DNA from: Silvimonas iriomotensis
Lineage (GTDB): Bacteria > Pseudomonadota > Gammaproteobacteria > Burkholderiales > Chitinibacteraceae
DNA: 64,000 nt
Direction: 5' to 3'
Assembly: GCF_014645535.1 (NCBI RefSeq)
Contig: NZ_BMLX01000001.1
Span: forward strand, 861,169-925,168
Each line of letters begins with the position of its first letter. The stretch's first letter is position 1. Below are positions 55,901 through 63,166 of this stretch, piece after piece. Below the pieces are notes generated by a model that worked only from the letters and a program-made list of their open reading frames with translations, ran no database searches and was not told where the DNA came from. The position numbers were made by a program, and so were the translations under genes.

Positions 55901-56575
55901 TTACCCGGCCATGGCCTGGACGGCGGTCTTGTCGTTCAACCAGGTGTCATCGAAGAAGGTGACTTCGCCCGTTGCCAGGTCGTGTTTGGCGCCGATGATG
56001 CCGATCTTGCCGGCGGCGACCATGTGTTCAAGGATGTAGCTGCGGTTGATGATAGAACGCACAGCGTGGCGGACGTTTAGATCGGCCACATTCTCGACGA
56101 ACACTGGGTTTTTCGAGTTGCGTTTTGCCGGTTCCAGGGTTTGCCCCTCCTGGTATACGGCAGGCTGGATCTTGGACAGCAGTTCGGTCAGGTTGCCAAG
56201 CTCCACATGGTCGCAAGCGCCTTTGATTGCGCCGCATGAAGAGTGCCCAAGCACCACGATCAGCCGTGACCCGGCCACATTGCAGGCAAATTCAAGGCTG
56301 CCAAGGATGTCGGTGTTGATCACATTACCGGCGATACGCACCGAGAAAATGTCGCCAAGGCCCTGATCAAAAATGAGTTCGGCCGATGTCCGGCTGTCGA
56401 TACAGCTGACGATGGTCGCGAATGGCCACTGCCCGTCGCGCGTTTCATTGGCTTGCTGCAACAGGTCGCGGCTCACGCGCAGGTTGTTGACGAAGCGCGC
56501 GTTGCCTTCCTTGAGAAATTGCAGGGCGAGTGCCGGGGTGACGGTGGCCTGGGTTTCAGAGGTATGCGTTTTCAT
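55901..56575 (-). CDS. beta-class carbonic anhydrase
   Basis: The 224-residue product carries SCIDSRTSAELIFDQGLGD, with the zinc Cys and the Asp-Arg dyad, and VVLGHSSCGAIKGAC, with the zinc His and second Cys, both diagnostic of beta-carbonic anhydrases. It interconverts CO2 and bicarbonate in the cytoplasm. The N-terminal 25 residues are not a signal peptide. GGAG is present upstream of the ATG. It is divergent from a LysR regulator, with a palindromic intergenic site, so it is likely controlled by it. The usual symbol would be can, but assignment among paralogs is unsure. Confidence 0.92.
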   Translation of the reverse strand: MKTHTSETQATVTPALALQFLKEGNARFVNNLRVSRDLLQQANETRDGQWPFATIVSCIDSRTSAELIFDQGLGDIFSVRIAGNVINTDILGSLEFACNVAGSRLIVVLGHSSCGAIKGACDHVELGNLTELLSKIQPAVYQEGQTLEPAKRNSKNPVFVENVADLNVRHAVRSIINRSYILEHMVAAGKIGIIGAKHDLATGEVTFFDDTWLNDKTAVQAMAG

Positions 56576-56649
56576 GGTGAGTCATCTCCAGCTTTGCAGC
56601 GATTGCACTGGGTCGAGATAGTACTAACGCAAGAAAATAAGCAATAATC

Positions 56650-56681
56650 GATATTTACGATGATATTGATCGATAAATATC
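56650..56681. promoter_or_regulatory. candidate LysR operator
   Basis: Inverted repeat GATATTTA (56650-56657) and TAAATATC (56674-56681) with a 16-bp spacer, in an AT-rich patch. It lies between the carbonic anhydrase and LysR genes and ends two bases before the LysR start codon. It has the AT-rich, spaced-dyad look of LysR sites. Confidence 0.6.
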
Positions 56682-56682
56682 T

Positions 56683-57597
56683 ATGAATGCCACTTTTCGC
56701 CAGTTGCGCCTTTTTCTGGCGCTGGCCGAGCGCGGTAGCGTCACCGCCGCCGCAGAGGCCTGCCACGTCACGCAGCCGACAGTATCAATGCAGCTGCGTG
56801 AGCTGACCGAGGCCGCGGGTTTGCCGCTTTACGAACAAATCGGCAAACGCATTTTCCTGACCGCCGCCGGCGAGGCGCTGGCAGAAACCGCCCGGTCGAT
56901 GCTTGAAGAGTGGCTGGCATTCGAGCAAACCCTCAATGCCATGAAGGGGCTGGAGCAGGGGCGTTTACGGGTGGCGCTGGTGAGTACCGCGAAGTATTTT
57001 GTGCCGCGGCTGCTGGGCGACTTTTGTACAGAACACCCGAACATCGAAATTGCGCTTGAGATTCTGAATCGCGATGGCGTCGTCGCCCGCCTGCGCGAGA
57101 ACCGCGACGATCTGTACATCATGTCCATGCCGCCAGAAAACCTGGACCTTGAGCAGCACGCGTTCCTGCCCAATCCGCTGGTCCTGATTGCCGCCGACGG
57201 CCACGCCATGAAAGGACGCCAACTACAACTTGCAGACCTGTCGGCCGAGCGTTTCATCCTGCGGGAGCGCGGCTCCGGTACACGGCTGGCCTGCGACGCG
57301 TTTTTCTCCCGCGCCGCCTTCGTGCCGCAAGTCAGACTTGAATTGGGCAGCAACGAGGCGATCAAGCAAGCCGTTGCCGGCGGCCTTGGCCTTGCCGTGA
57401 TTTCGCGCCACGCGCTGCCTGCGCGCCCGGCAGACGAGCAACTGACCATACTGGATGTAGCCGGTTTTCCGCTCCAGTCGCACTGGTTTACGCTTTATCC
57501 GCGCGGCAAAAAACTTTCCCCGGTTGCGGCGGTGTTTCTGGAGCACCTTGAACGCACCGCGCTGGAGTGGAGCGAGCGGCGCGAATCGGGCCTGTAG
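56683..57597 (+). CDS. LysR-family regulator, CbbR/CmpR-like
   Basis: The 304-residue product has the N-terminal winged helix MNATFRQLRLFLALAERGSV, then TAAAEACHVTQPTVSMQLRELTEAAGLPLYEQ. The effector domain contains MEQGRLRVALVSTAKYFVPRLLG-type strands. This resembles regulators of CO2 fixation and bicarbonate genes (CbbR, CmpR), which fits the divergent carbonic anhydrase. No Shine-Dalgarno precedes the ATG: the bases before it belong to the AT-rich palindrome. The N-terminus aligns well with the family, so the start is probably right and translation may be leaderless or repressed by binding. Confidence 0.88.
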   Translation: MNATFRQLRLFLALAERGSVTAAAEACHVTQPTVSMQLRELTEAAGLPLYEQIGKRIFLTAAGEALAETARSMLEEWLAFEQTLNAMKGLEQGRLRVALVSTAKYFVPRLLGDFCTEHPNIEIALEILNRDGVVARLRENRDDLYIMSMPPENLDLEQHAFLPNPLVLIAADGHAMKGRQLQLADLSAERFILRERGSGTRLACDAFFSRAAFVPQVRLELGSNEAIKQAVAGGLGLAVISRHALPARPADEQLTILDVAGFPLQSHWFTLYPRGKKLSPVAAVFLEHLERTALEWSERRESGL

Positions 57598-57817
57598 GAT
57601 CACGTCACACGATCTGTGTTTTTCGGTTTACAAGCCGCGGGCTGGGCGGGAGGGTGGCCCGGACCAGTGCACCCGGGCCAGGATTCGGCTGCACGCTGCG
57701 TGTTGCCTGGGCAGGTGCCTGATTAAGTTTCTATGCTGGCTAAGGTTAAGGGGCGGGGTGACTGTGCGTTTTGACGGTTGCCAAATTCCTGATGGTTCTG
57801 ATCAGACGCTTAATGTA
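57598..57817. other. gene-free stretch left of dif
   Basis: About 220 bp between the LysR gene and the dif-like site. A weak ACAC/GTGT stem followed by TTTT (about 57609-57625) may end the LysR transcript. TTGACGG near 57770 could be a -35-like element, without a clear partner. Confidence 0.35.
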
Positions 57818-57845
57818 ACTTAACATAATATACATTATGCGAACT
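57818..57845. other. XerCD dif-like chromosome dimer resolution site
   Basis: The 28 bases match the E. coli dif site (reverse orientation) at 25 of 28 positions by eye. The XerD-side arm ACTTAACATAA (57818-57828), the 6-base centre (57829-57834) and the XerC-side arm CATTATGCGAACT are in the right order. This places the window at the replication terminus. A phage remnant abuts its right side. Confidence 0.85.
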
Positions 57846-58042
57846 TAAAGACAATGTGCTCGTGAGGGGCTTTCCAGATCGGCGCCGCTGCACTGATGGA
57901 TGACGCGACCATTCACCCGCAGGCGAATATCGGTCAGGTGTGTCTTGTTGAGCGTGGTGCCGCCAAATTTGAAAATCCAGCGTTCATAAGTCGGCCCGAG
58001 CGGCAACGCTACCGTTGCGGTAACACCCGGCGCCACGTTCAT
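57845..58042 (-). pseudogene. N-terminal fragment of a PM2-type major capsid protein
   Basis: A frame of about 65 residues reads MNVAPGVTATVALPLGPTYERW, then FKFGGTTLNKTHLTDIRLRVNGRVIHQCSGADLE. This resembles the start of the corticovirus-type (PM2 P2) major capsid proteins as I recall them. After GADLE the frame changes to unrelated residues and stops within the dif-like site, so most of the capsid protein (usually about 270 residues) is missing. The upstream in-frame RKQLSF suggests the original start lay earlier. Identification is by recall only. Confidence 0.5.
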
Positions 58043-58062
58043 AAAGCTCAGTTGTTTCCTGC

Positions 58063-58158
58063 TTAGCCGCCGATCACGACCTTTTTCAGCGGGTCAACGC
58101 GCATGACAACAGCAACGGCAACAATCGCCACCAGTGCAGTTTTGAGATACGAATTCAT
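58063..58158 (-). CDS. 31-residue phage-type membrane protein
   Basis: The product MNSYLKTALVAIVAVAVVMR continues for eleven residues ending VVIGG. It has one hydrophobic helix and basic residues near the C-terminus. A strong GGGAGGG ribosome site lies eight bases before the ATG. Small membrane proteins of this kind are encoded between the ATPase and capsid genes in PM2-like phages. It appears intact. Confidence 0.6.
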   Translation of the reverse strand: MNSYLKTALVAIVAVAVVMRVDPLKKVVIGG

Positions 58159-58318
58159 TGTTTGCCCTCCCTTGGGCTTGGTTGATGTGTGAGACACAAC
58201 TTGCAAGCCCGAAGAATCGGCAAAAAAGAAACGCCCGGCAAAGGGGCGTAAAACCCCCGCCAGAGAGGGGTGTTACACTCGTCAACCACCCACCCAACCA
58301 TTCGTCGGGAAGAGTTTA

Positions 58319-58786
58319 ATGCGACAACAAAAAATCAAAGGCAATGACAAGGTCAACGCTCAAAAATTGCTTAACTGCATTCAATCGGGGGATTTCGATG
58401 AAAATGCATTTGAAGGTTTACTGTCGAAGCTCCGACCTTATGCAGGAAAGCAGAATTCATTCCGGGAAATGGCTGATTTTGTCGCGCATACTGAGGGGAG
58501 AGATCAGGGGTTAATTAGCGACGCCATAGAGAAACAGTATGCCAGATATCTCCTCAGCAACCACCGTGCAGCGCCCTGCCGCAAACGCCAGCGCGGCAAA
58601 CATGTCGAACAGTTTGCGCCGCTCGTTGGGCGTACCATACGGGATCAGGGCCAGTTTCCATTTTTCCGACTTGCGCACGGCGGCCACCAGTTCAGAAATC
58701 GACCGAACCGGCGCCGCGTAACCCTCTTGCGAAAACTCGCCCTTGGTATCCCAAATCAACAGCCGGTCAGGCCGGTCCTTGCGTAA
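58319..58786 (+). pseudogene. truncated hypothetical protein gene inside the phage remnant
   Basis: The first about 80 residues (MRQQKIKGNDKVNAQKLLNC, then MADFVAHTEGRDQGLISDAI) look like a genuine helical protein and have a GGAAGAG site. After about 58555 the frame runs antisense through the phage ATPase gene, so the original C-terminus has been lost at a junction. It is encoded opposite to the phage genes, which suggests an insertion or rearrangement. The family is a conserved hypothetical by recollection. Confidence 0.45.
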
Positions 58787-58918
58787 CTGTTGCATGACGT
58801 AGGTGGTTTTACCCGAGCCAGACGCCCCGAGAATGGCCCGGATATCCGCCTTGTTTGCCCGGCTGACTTGTGGTGAGGCCGGAGCCCCGGCCACCCGTGG
58901 TTTACGCCCCTTCGCCAT
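58511..58918 (-). pseudogene. truncated phage DNA-packaging ATPase (PM2 P9/FtsK-HerA type)
   Basis: The frame encodes 135 residues. Walker A is ILGASGSGKTTYVMQQL near residue 30, followed by LLIWDTKGEF. Walker B is CTVVAEE near residue 120. The frame then ends within fifteen residues, where about 100 more (including the sensor and arginine-finger part) are expected. The loss coincides with the junction near 58552 to the plus-strand fragment. ATP binding could remain but packaging is not expected. The start at 58918 follows and overlaps the preceding small frame. Confidence 0.65.
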
Positions 58919-59072
58919 TGGCTACTACCTTCGCTGCTTCCTCGTTGGCGGCCTCACGCTCTTGCGCGGCTTTGCGTTTCGCTGAGTCGTGGTACGTGCC
59001 CTTTCCGATTTCAGCATCACAGTAACCAAAGAAGATCCGGCCAGCCTCAAAACGACCGAAACCCCCACACAA
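58902..59072 (-). pseudogene. fragment of a small phage protein preceding the ATPase
   Basis: The frame reads GRFEAGRIFFGYCDAEIGKG and then a helical Ala/Glu/Lys-rich tail (AKRKAAQEREAANEEAAK). Its stop overlaps the ATPase start codon, as in compact phage operons. The upstream end enters the neighbouring membrane-protein gene with no normal start (TTG at 59072 is possible), so the beginning may be lost. Not recognised as a named family. Confidence 0.4.
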
Positions 59073-59367
59073 TCTCCACCAGCCGCTCTGCGATGATCAG
59101 GTATGCGGCGCAGAGCAGGATTTGCAGCAACAGGTGGTGGCGCAGTTTGGCCAGTCGGCGGATGCCGTCGCTGACGTTCAGGAACATCAGGACGGTGGAG
59201 ACGGCGATGAGCCCGCCGCCGAGGACGCTGGATGCGGCCATGCCGAGGAGAAGTTGGTGGTGTCCGCGCAGCGCGTCGGTGCCGGCGGCGAACAGCAGTG
59301 AGCAGACCAGCAGGTTTTTGACGTTGTCAAAAACACGCGTGCAGACGTCTTGTTCGAGCATCTGCAT
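59047..59367 (-). CDS. small multi-span membrane protein
   Basis: In this 106-residue product, three to four hydrophobic helices (LLVCSLLFAAGTDAL, LLLGMAASSVLGGGLIAVSTVLMFL, LLLQILLCAAYLIIAERLVEIVW) follow an amphipathic N-terminus with EQDVCTRVFDNVKN. ATG 59367 has GGAAG six bases upstream; ATG 59391 would add eight residues without a good site. Function is unknown. It is co-directional with the DUF3313-like gene, 50 bp downstream of it. Confidence 0.65.
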   Translation of the reverse strand: MQMLEQDVCTRVFDNVKNLLVCSLLFAAGTDALRGHHQLLLGMAASSVLGGGLIAVSTVLMFLNVSDGIRRLAKLRHHLLLQILLCAAYLIIAERLVEIVWGFRSF

Positions 59368-59418
59368 GTAACGCTTCCAGATTCTTTGCATGGGTGTGGG
59401 ATGGGCGCCTGGGACGAG

Positions 59419-60114
59419 TCAGGGGTTGTGGGTGGCGGGTTGGCCCAGTGTCTGACGTAATGCGGCGGCCCAGGTGCTGGCTGCGTCCTCGACGGCGGCG
59501 GCGTTGTCGACGCTGGTGATTTTCTCGGGTTTGAAGGTTTCGCGGTCGGTGTGGTGGTCGTAAATCCGCATAAGGACTTCGCCCGTCTGGCTGTCGCGCA
59601 GGTCTGCAACCAGCGACATTTCGCCGGCCGATGTGGCGTAGGTTTTGGTTCGGCCAGCGCTGGGGATGTTGGGGGCGGCAATATCCAGGTTCACTACGGC
59701 CAGGTTGACCGTCAGCACGCCCTCGCCTGCTGCGTCGACCAGCGTGTAGCCGCCTGCGGTCAGTTGCCGGGTGAATTCCTGGCGGATGGCATCTGCCAAC
59801 TGGTCTTTGATGGCCTGGATGTCTTTGGTTCTGTTGGGAAGCTGCGAGCCAGTGGCGGATCTTTTCTCCCAACCGCTGCGAAACGATGCCGGAATGGGGC
59901 TCAGCAAGATGTTGTGATAGCCGGTCAGGCTGGTGCCGGGTTTGGCGTAGACGAGGTCAAAACCCTGTGCGGATACCGGTTGTAGCCCTTCCTGCGTCCA
60001 GGCGGCGATGGCGGTGCGTTTGCTTTTCGGGGTGCTGGTTTGGGCTTGTGCGCTGTGGGATGGTAGCCAGACCAGCGCGGCCAGAACGATTGGCGTTATC
60101 CACTTTTTATTCAT
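59419..60114 (-). CDS. DUF3313-like exported protein
   Basis: The 231-residue product has a signal peptide (MNKKWITPIVLAALVWLPSHS ...). LSPIPASFRSGWEKR near residue 73, AIKDQLADAIRQEFTRQL, VLTVNLAVVNLDIAAPN and a late GEVLMRIYDHHTDRE resemble the DUF3313 family of periplasmic or outer-membrane-associated proteins, though no lipobox Cys is evident. The function of the family is not established. It is probably the first gene of a unit with the small membrane protein downstream. Confidence 0.7.
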   Translation of the reverse strand: MNKKWITPIVLAALVWLPSHSAQAQTSTPKSKRTAIAAWTQEGLQPVSAQGFDLVYAKPGTSLTGYHNILLSPIPASFRSGWEKRSATGSQLPNRTKDIQAIKDQLADAIRQEFTRQLTAGGYTLVDAAGEGVLTVNLAVVNLDIAAPNIPSAGRTKTYATSAGEMSLVADLRDSQTGEVLMRIYDHHTDRETFKPEKITSVDNAAAVEDAASTWAAALRQTLGQPATHNP

Positions 60115-60252
60115 GATGCACCCATCTGATTGGCGCCGGGCCCTGGTGAAACAGTGGTTCTGGCCAGTCTGCGCAAAGGTTTGGCGAGTGATCTGAATTT
60201 AGGTTGCTTCGTTCCTTTTATACAAGCCGGTGTATATGTTTTTTTCGCGTGA

Positions 60253-60285
60253 ACCGCGCCTGGCGAACGGGTTGCCAGGCGCGGT
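60253..60285 (-). terminator. stem-loop after the OsmC-YcaO gene
   Basis: 12-bp perfect arms ACCGCGCCTGGC (60253-60264) and GCCAGGCGCGGT (60274-60285), with a 9-nt loop, lie just past the stop at 60300. No T-run follows on the minus strand, so termination may be imperfect. Confidence 0.55.
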
Positions 60286-60299
60286 ATGTGTCGCACGGT

Positions 60300-62498
60300 T
60301 TATTTGCTGGCGGCTTTGGCGCGGGCCACGTGCAGTTTCTGGTAGCTATCAATCAGGCGCTGATGGCGGTCAAGCCCTTCCAGCTTCATGCTGGTCGGTG
60401 TCAGGCCGTAAAAACGCACGCTGCCATCTACCGAACCCAATACGGCATCCATGCGCGCATCGCCAAACATGCGGCGGAAGTTGGCGACGTAGTGATCCAG
60501 TTCCAGTTCGTCATCCAGTTCAATTTCCAGCACGGCCTTGAGCGCCTGATAGAACAGGCCGCGATCGAGCGTGTTGTCGTTGTACTGCAAGAAGGCGCCC
60601 ACCAGATCCAGCGCGTCTTCAAACTGCTGCAAGGCCAGGTGGATCAGCAGCTTCAGTTCCAGTACGGTGAGCTGGCCCCAGACGGTGTTTTCGTCAAATT
60701 CAATGCCGATCAGGCTGGCGATGTCGGTGTAGTCGTCGCGTTCGCTGTTATCCAGGCGGGCCAGCAGTTTTTCCAGGCTGGCGTCGTCCAGGCGATGCAG
60801 GTTCAGGATGTCTGCGCGGAACCAGAGCGCGATGTTGGTGTTGTCCCAGACCAGGTCTTCAATCGGGTAGATTTCCGAGTAGCCAGGCACCAGGATGCGG
60901 CAGGCTGTCGCGCCCAGTTGCTCATACACCGCCACATAGGCTTCTTTGCCCATGTCTTTGAGGATGCCGAACAAGGCTGCGGCTTCCTGGGCGTTGGAGT
61001 TTTCGCCGTGGCCGGAGAAATCCCATTCCACAAACGGGTAATCGGCCTTGCTGCTGAAAAACCGCCAGGACACGATGCCGCTTGAATCCACAAAGTGTTC
61101 GACGAAATTGTTGGGTTCTGTCACGGCCTGGCTTTCAAACGTGGGCGCGGGCAGATCGTTCAGGCCTTCAAAACTGCGGCCTTGCAACAGTTCGGTCAGG
61201 CTGCGTTCCAGCGCCACTTCAAAGCTGGGGTGCGCGCCGAACGAGGCAAACACGCCGCCGGTGCGCGGGTTCATCAAGGTGACGCACATCAACGGGTACT
61301 TGCCGCCCAGCGATGCGTCTTTCACCAGCACCGGGAAGCCCTGCTCTTCCAGACCCGCAATGCCGGCCTGAATGCGCGGGTATTTGGCCAGGACTTCTTG
61401 CGGCACGTCCGGCAACACAATTTCGCCTTCCAGGATTTCGCGTTTGACGGCGCGCTCAAAAATCTCGGACAGGCATTGCACCTGGGCTTCGGCCAGCGTA
61501 TTGCCGGCGCTCATGCCGTTGCTGACGAACAGGTTTTCTACGAGGTTGGACGGGAAATAAACCACCTTGCCGTCAGACTGGCGCACGAAAGGTAGCGAAC
61601 AGATGCCGCGCTCGGTATTGCCGGAGTTGGTGTCGTACAGGTGTGTGCCCAGCAACTCGCCATCCGGGTTGTAAATGGGCAGGCAGTGTTCATCCAGGAT
61701 CTCGGCCGGCAGCGCGCCTTTGGGGCCGGGCTTGAACCAGCGCTCGTCCGGGTAATGCACAAACGGCGCATTGGCGATGTCTTCGCCCCAGAAGCTGCCG
61801 GCATAAAAATGGTTGCAGTTCAGGCGCTCAAGGTACTCGCCCAGGGCCGAGGCCAGCGCGCTTTCCTTGGTGCTGCCCTTGCCGTTGGTAAAGCACATGG
61901 GCGAGTGCGCATCGCGGATGTGCAGCGACCAGACGTTGGGCACGATATTGCGCCAGGAGGCGATTTCAATCTTGATGCCAAGGTCGGCCAGAATGCCCGA
62001 CATATTGGCAATGGTTTGTTCCAGCGGCAGGTCTTTGCCGGGGATATACGTGGCCGCATCGGTCGACGGGTTCAGCGTGAGCAATGCCTGGGCGTCGGCG
62101 TCCAGATTGTCGACTTCTTCAATGACAAACTCGGGGCCGGCCTGCACGACTTTCTTGACGGTGCAGCGATCAATCGAGCGCAAGATGCCTTCGCGGTCTT
62201 TGGCCGAGATATCTGCCGGCAACTCAACCTGGATTTTGAAAATCTGCTGATAGCGGTTTTCCGGATCAACAATGTTGTTTTGCGAAAGCCGGATGTTCTC
62301 TGTCGGGATATTGCGGGTGGAACAGTACAACTTCACGAAATAAGCCGCGCACAACGCCGAGGACGCCAGAAAGTAATCAAACGGGCCAGGCGCCGAGCCA
62401 TCGCCCTTGTAGCGGATGGGCTGATCGGCGATGACGGTGAAGTCATCGAACTTCGCTTCCAGGCGAAGCTTGTCGAGAAAGTTGACCTTAATTTCCAT
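60300..62498 (-). CDS. OsmC-like / YcaO fusion protein
   Basis: The 732-residue product has an N-terminal OsmC-like domain (about 1-135; GPFDYFLASSALCAAYFVK, with the helix Cys; later SIDRCTVKKVV). A YcaO domain follows (about 160-590), with GKGSTKESALASALGEYLERL and FERAVKREILEGE, which carry ATP/Mg-binding glutamates. The C-terminal 130 residues (TVLELKLLIHLALQQFEDALDL ...) form a TPR-like helical tail as in E. coli YcaO. YcaO enzymes activate amide backbones with ATP; E. coli YcaO is linked to RimO-dependent S12 methylthiolation. The weak ribosome site leaves the ATG at 62498 as the only reasonable start. Confidence 0.88.
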   Translation of the reverse strand: MEIKVNFLDKLRLEAKFDDFTVIADQPIRYKGDGSAPGPFDYFLASSALCAAYFVKLYCSTRNIPTENIRLSQNNIVDPENRYQQIFKIQVELPADISAKDREGILRSIDRCTVKKVVQAGPEFVIEEVDNLDADAQALLTLNPSTDAATYIPGKDLPLEQTIANMSGILADLGIKIEIASWRNIVPNVWSLHIRDAHSPMCFTNGKGSTKESALASALGEYLERLNCNHFYAGSFWGEDIANAPFVHYPDERWFKPGPKGALPAEILDEHCLPIYNPDGELLGTHLYDTNSGNTERGICSLPFVRQSDGKVVYFPSNLVENLFVSNGMSAGNTLAEAQVQCLSEIFERAVKREILEGEIVLPDVPQEVLAKYPRIQAGIAGLEEQGFPVLVKDASLGGKYPLMCVTLMNPRTGGVFASFGAHPSFEVALERSLTELLQGRSFEGLNDLPAPTFESQAVTEPNNFVEHFVDSSGIVSWRFFSSKADYPFVEWDFSGHGENSNAQEAAALFGILKDMGKEAYVAVYEQLGATACRILVPGYSEIYPIEDLVWDNTNIALWFRADILNLHRLDDASLEKLLARLDNSERDDYTDIASLIGIEFDENTVWGQLTVLELKLLIHLALQQFEDALDLVGAFLQYNDNTLDRGLFYQALKAVLEIELDDELELDHYVANFRRMFGDARMDAVLGSVDGSVRFYGLTPTSMKLEGLDRHQRLIDSYQKLHVARAKAASK

Positions 62499-62705
62499 GG
62501 GATAAATCCAGAGCGATATTCAAATAGACCTGGCCGCCATTATCCGGGTTTTTGCGTGCTTATTCCGGGTTTCTCGGTAATGGCTGCCGGCCGGCCCGTG
62601 AATGGCCGCCCTGCCCGGCCATTGACAGCAACGGTCAGCGGCTCGTGATTTATTTGTCATTGTTTGCGCTATGATTGCCCCGCCGCCATCGTCAGGAAGA
62701 TATTC

Positions 62706-63137
62706 ATGACCACCTACACCACTTCGCGTGAAATTCCGGCCTCGCCGGAGCAGGTCTTTGCCGCCATGTGTGACCCGGTGCGCCTGGCGCGCTGGTGGGG
62801 TCCGGACGGGTTTTCCAATACGTTCAGCGAGTGCGATCTGGTGCCGGGTGGGCGCTGGGTGCTGACCATGCACGGACCGGACGGACATCAATACCCTAAT
62901 GAAGCGGTGTTTGAAGAGATCGAGGCGCCCTCCCGTTTCGTGGTCCACCATGTTTCGCAGCCCCGCTACCGGCTGACGGTGACGCTGGTTGCCGTGCCGG
63001 GTGGCTGCACGGCAACCTGGCAGCAAGCGTTTGAGGATGCACGCATTGGCGAGCGTCTGGCGCCGATTGTTGTGCCGGCCAATGAACAAAATCTGGCACG
63101 ACTGGCGGCAGAGGTGCTGGGCGGCTTGAGCGCCTGA
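62706..63137 (+). CDS. AHSA1/SRPBCC domain protein
   Basis: The 143-residue product has the START/Bet v1-like pattern SREIPASPEQVFAAMCDPVRLARWWGP at its N-terminus, then GGRWVLTMHGPDG and a C-terminal long helix (ANEQNLARLAAEVLGGL). Members bind hydrophobic ligands or act as stress-related chaperone partners. The role here is unknown. The start at 62706 is preceded by AGGAAGA. The next gene starts 29 bp downstream and may be co-transcribed. Confidence 0.87.
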   Translation: MTTYTTSREIPASPEQVFAAMCDPVRLARWWGPDGFSNTFSECDLVPGGRWVLTMHGPDGHQYPNEAVFEEIEAPSRFVVHHVSQPRYRLTVTLVAVPGGCTATWQQAFEDARIGERLAPIVVPANEQNLARLAAEVLGGLSA

Positions 63138-63166
63138 ATCAGGCGGCAATCATTCTGGAGAATCCC

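Larger units (their letters stand above)
57846..59072 (-). mobile_element. decayed PM2-like (corticovirus-type) prophage remnant beside dif
   Basis: The minus-strand order is: C-terminal fragment of a small protein, truncated packaging ATPase, tiny membrane protein, truncated capsid gene, then dif. Small internal-membrane phages of this type integrate at dif through the host Xer recombinases. A second dif copy at the right end was not found. The right boundary is set by the small protein frame beside the 59047-59367 gene and is approximate. Confidence 0.6.

Noticed and set aside
58094-58297. Cys-rich 67-residue minus-strand frame over the tiny phage membrane gene
   Set aside because: It covers the tiny gene in a different frame and contains its upstream region; no ribosome site or recognisable pattern.
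60210-60245. A second dif-like site as right end of the prophage
   Set aside because: The AT-rich stretch there does not match the XerC/XerD arms.
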